Assembly (NCBI GenBank): GCA_015183035.1
Contig: JACZZP010000006.1
Coordinates: forward strand, 310,001 to 374,000
Origin: Meloidogyne chitwoodi
Lineage: Eukaryota; Nematoda; Chromadorea; Rhabditida; Meloidogynidae
Direction: 5' to 3'
Length of the DNA stretch: 64,000 bases
Made by a program: the position numbers and the translations under genes. The notes beneath the pieces were generated by a model. The model saw only the letters and a program-made list of their open reading frames with translations. It ran no database searches and had not been told where the DNA came from. Of the stretch, positions 61,949-64,000 are shown one piece after another; within the stretch, counting starts at the first letter, position 1; each line of letters begins with the position of its first letter.

Positions 61949-62373
61949 ATTCTACTTTTTAGATAAACCAAAGAAAATAAAATAATACAATTTCTGAAAA
62001 TTTAAATTAATTCTATTAAATAAATAAAAAAATATAATTAAAGAAAATTAACAAAATAAGGTCAAAAAAAACAAAATGATCGTATTTAATAAAATAAAAG
62101 CTGACATTTTGTAATATTTATCATTATATGACATTTTTAATTTGAGCATTCGAAGAATTTTCTAAGGGAAATATCGTTTTGGTAACTATTTATGGTTCAT
62201 TACAAAATCCCAAAATGTCTTTTAAGTTGAGTTAGCTTAGTCAGAAACGTCTAGGTTTCAACCACAAAAGGTTGAAGGTTCGAATCCTTTTGAAAGAATT
62301 AATTTTTATTTTGATGGGGAATAAGTCTATTAACACTAAATAAATAGTAATAAATCAAAATAAATTTGTAACA
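61949..62373. other. Spacer with a tRNA-like motif
   Basis: 62218-62297 has complementary ends TCTTTTA and TGAAAGA and a pairing T-arm GAAGG-TTCGAAT-CCTTT. Instead of an anticodon arm it has a strong 7-bp hairpin, TTCAACC/GGTTGAA. It is read as a tRNA-derived pseudogene or SINE fragment. Confidence 0.35.
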
Positions 62374-63164
62374 CTAAATTTCGGACAGGAAGGATTCTAA
62401 AAGTGCAGAATTCACTCCCCATTCAACAATTTCGTTTTCATCATTCCTCTGCATCATCTCCTTCCTTAATTCATCTTCAAAAAAACCTGAAGGCCGATTA
62501 AAAGCTGAATAGAATTTGGACATATTAGTTACTGAGGAACGTTCACGAATAAGTCGCAAAAGCTCAGAGGAAAGAGGGCCTAATTGGTGTTTTCTTTTGT
62601 AAGGTATATTTGTATCATCACATTGTTCAAACAAATCTTCTGTCGTTGGAAGTTGATAACTTAAATTTAAATTTTAAAAACTTAAAACTTCTTCAGATGA
62701 TATGGATTAAATATATTTGAATCCTTCACATCCCCATATAATTTCTATTATATTTAAAAGGTAAACCTGCTACAATGTCCAACAGATTCGTCTCCACTTG
62801 CTTCACTTGTACATTCAATTTGTAATTTATTTTCACTAATTTGAACAAGATCTTCACTTATTTGAAATTCATTCTCATTCATTTGAACATGATCTTCACG
62901 TATTTGAACTTTATGCTCAATTATTTGTGCTTTATCTTCACTAATTTGAGCTTCATTTTCACTCATTTGAATTTCACTTTCACTTATTTGAACTTCATTC
63001 CCACTCATTTGAGCTTCACTTTCACTCATTTGTACATCATAAATTGAATTTTCTTCTTGTTTGATTTCATTCTCATCAATATCTTCTATATTTTGATTAA
63101 TCTCAGATTGACCTGAGGATGATGAATTCTCTTCAATGTTAGCTAATTCTTGACTTTGATTCAT
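62374..63164 (-). CDS. Acidic protein with 7-residue repeats, function unknown
   Basis: Two exons (63164-62767 and 62659-62374), joined by GT-AG in phase 2, give 227 residues. Residues 1-45 are Ser/Glu/Asn-rich. Residues 46-115 are about ten tandem heptads of the type QMSENEA, QISEDKA and QIREDHV (21-bp DNA repeat at 62820-63030). A heptad with hydrophobic Ile/Met at fixed spacing would support a coiled coil. The second exon (LGPLSSELLRLIRERSSVTN, FFEDELRKEMMQRNDENEIV, ending LLESFLSEI) has balanced composition and predicted helices. No signal peptide. I do not recognise the family. It lies between two ribosomal-protein genes on the same strand. Confidence 0.65.
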
Positions 63165-63409
63165 TTTATCTTAAAAATGTTTTTCAAGAATATCCGAGTC
63201 CAATAAGAAATCTATTAGATTTCTTCACAAAATCTTTCCATCAAAAATAAAATTAATCAAAAAATATGAAATGGCCTTGTACCATTATATTTTAAATAAA
63301 AATAAATTAATATAACAGAAAAAACCTTTTTTATTCTCAACAAACAAATTTAATCATTAAATAATACCAAACAATTTTAACATATTTTTTCATTCTTCCT
63401 TTCCTCTCT

Positions 63410-63942
63410 TCAAAAACGCAATTTAGTGAAAAGCCATTTGCTCTTTCCTGCCTTATATTGTGCTTCCAATTCTTTTTTGATGTGCATTTTTGCCTTACTT
63501 TTAGATTTTGGATCTTTGATTGATTCTTTGTTAACAATACTTTTGTCAAATTCAGCCTCAAAAGTGCAACGAGTTGGAAGCAAATGTTGAAGAGATGTTA
63601 CTTTAACAAATGGACGCATAGCGATACGTTTTGCAATTTTCTTTTTGCCCATTCGTTTGACAACTTTTCGTGGATATCTTAAAAGTTAATTGATCAGTTG
63701 TACTATAATTCAATTTTTAGGAGAAAACAGAAAATTAACAAAATTCCATACTCAAATTGAGACTTATCTTTTCAAAAATATTTAAAAAATTAAGCAAACT
63801 TGTCAATTCCAGCTACTAATCCATGTCCATAAGGCCTTTCAGAAGAACCATCATCATAGCTTTTAATCACAACAGCCTTGCGTCCAGCAAAACGTCCATT
63901 TAACATAATAACAACTCTTCCAGGTTTCATAATCTTTCCCAT
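63410..63942 (-). CDS. rpl-27: Large-subunit ribosomal protein eL27
   Basis: Two exons, start at 63942 and stop at 63410. The N-terminal KOW-type part reads [20 protein letters not shown] and [20 protein letters not shown], then [20 protein letters not shown] after the splice. The second exon gives [35 protein letters not shown] and the stop. These are the full-length eL27 blocks with the conserved KWFFxKLRF-type end. eL27 lies near the peptide exit and subunit interface of the 60S subunit. The intron (about 130 bp) interrupts the Lys of DKYPRK: the exon ends GAC AA and resumes with A TAT CCA. Confidence 0.95.
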
Positions 63943-64000
63943 TTTTTTGTTGAAAAGAATATTTTTTTTTTAATTTTAGCTGAAAATAATTGGGTTAAAA

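Overview
The window is very AT-rich eukaryotic DNA with many short introns (often 35-60 bp, T-rich 3' ends, GT-AG with a few GC-AG). Its gene set is nematode: a GYGG/W-rich NLP-type peptide precursor, a MALT1-type paracaspase, a NAS-type astacin with ShK domains, a Shaw-type potassium channel and a FARD-type fatty acyl-CoA reductase. Base composition and intron style suggest a tylenchid such as a root-knot nematode (Meloidogyne-like); that placement is inference. Most genes are on the minus strand. The astacin, the reductase and a COA4-like gene are on the plus strand. I found no bacterial-style operons and no CRISPR array.

Layout. 0-3 kb: 3' part of a secreted, lysine/glutamate-rich disordered protein, cut by the window edge. 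4.1-4.7 kb: small NLP-29-like peptide gene. 5.9-13.4 kb: Shaw/Kv3 channel in 12 exons, whose fifth intron contains a complete secreted type-B carboxylesterase gene on the same strand. 14.9-18.3 kb: MALT1 paracaspase. 18.5-24.3 kb: two tandem paralogues with a CBM20-like N-terminus, a coiled coil and a Q/P-rich tail; the downstream copy runs in frame into a damaged muscle-type Ig segment. 24.7 kb: COA4-like assembly factor. 25.1-32.5 kb: BAIAP3/Munc13-4-like vesicle-priming protein. 32.5-38.2 kb: gene-free, with a hAT element inserted into a Merlin-like foldback element. 38.2-41.8 kb: astacin. 42.9-46.3 kb: fatty acyl-CoA reductase. 47.4-50.1 kb: RBM15/Spen-like RNA-binding protein. 51.9-52.8 kb: ARF6-like GTPase. 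54.6-56.7 kb: unrecognised small protein. 57.3-58.3 kb: 1-kb palindromic element. 59.3-60.9 kb: probable mitochondrial membrane protein. 61-64 kb: eS17, a repeat-containing acidic protein, and eL27.

The genes do not form one pathway. What is unusual is the structure: a same-strand nested gene, a tandem duplication that captured the 5' end of a neighbouring gene, 14- and 15-nt microexons in the astacin zinc-binding region, a family of long foldback elements with a shared core, and short intronic motifs that differ by locus. Exon boundaries were derived by hand from reading-frame continuity and splice signals; no database was searched.
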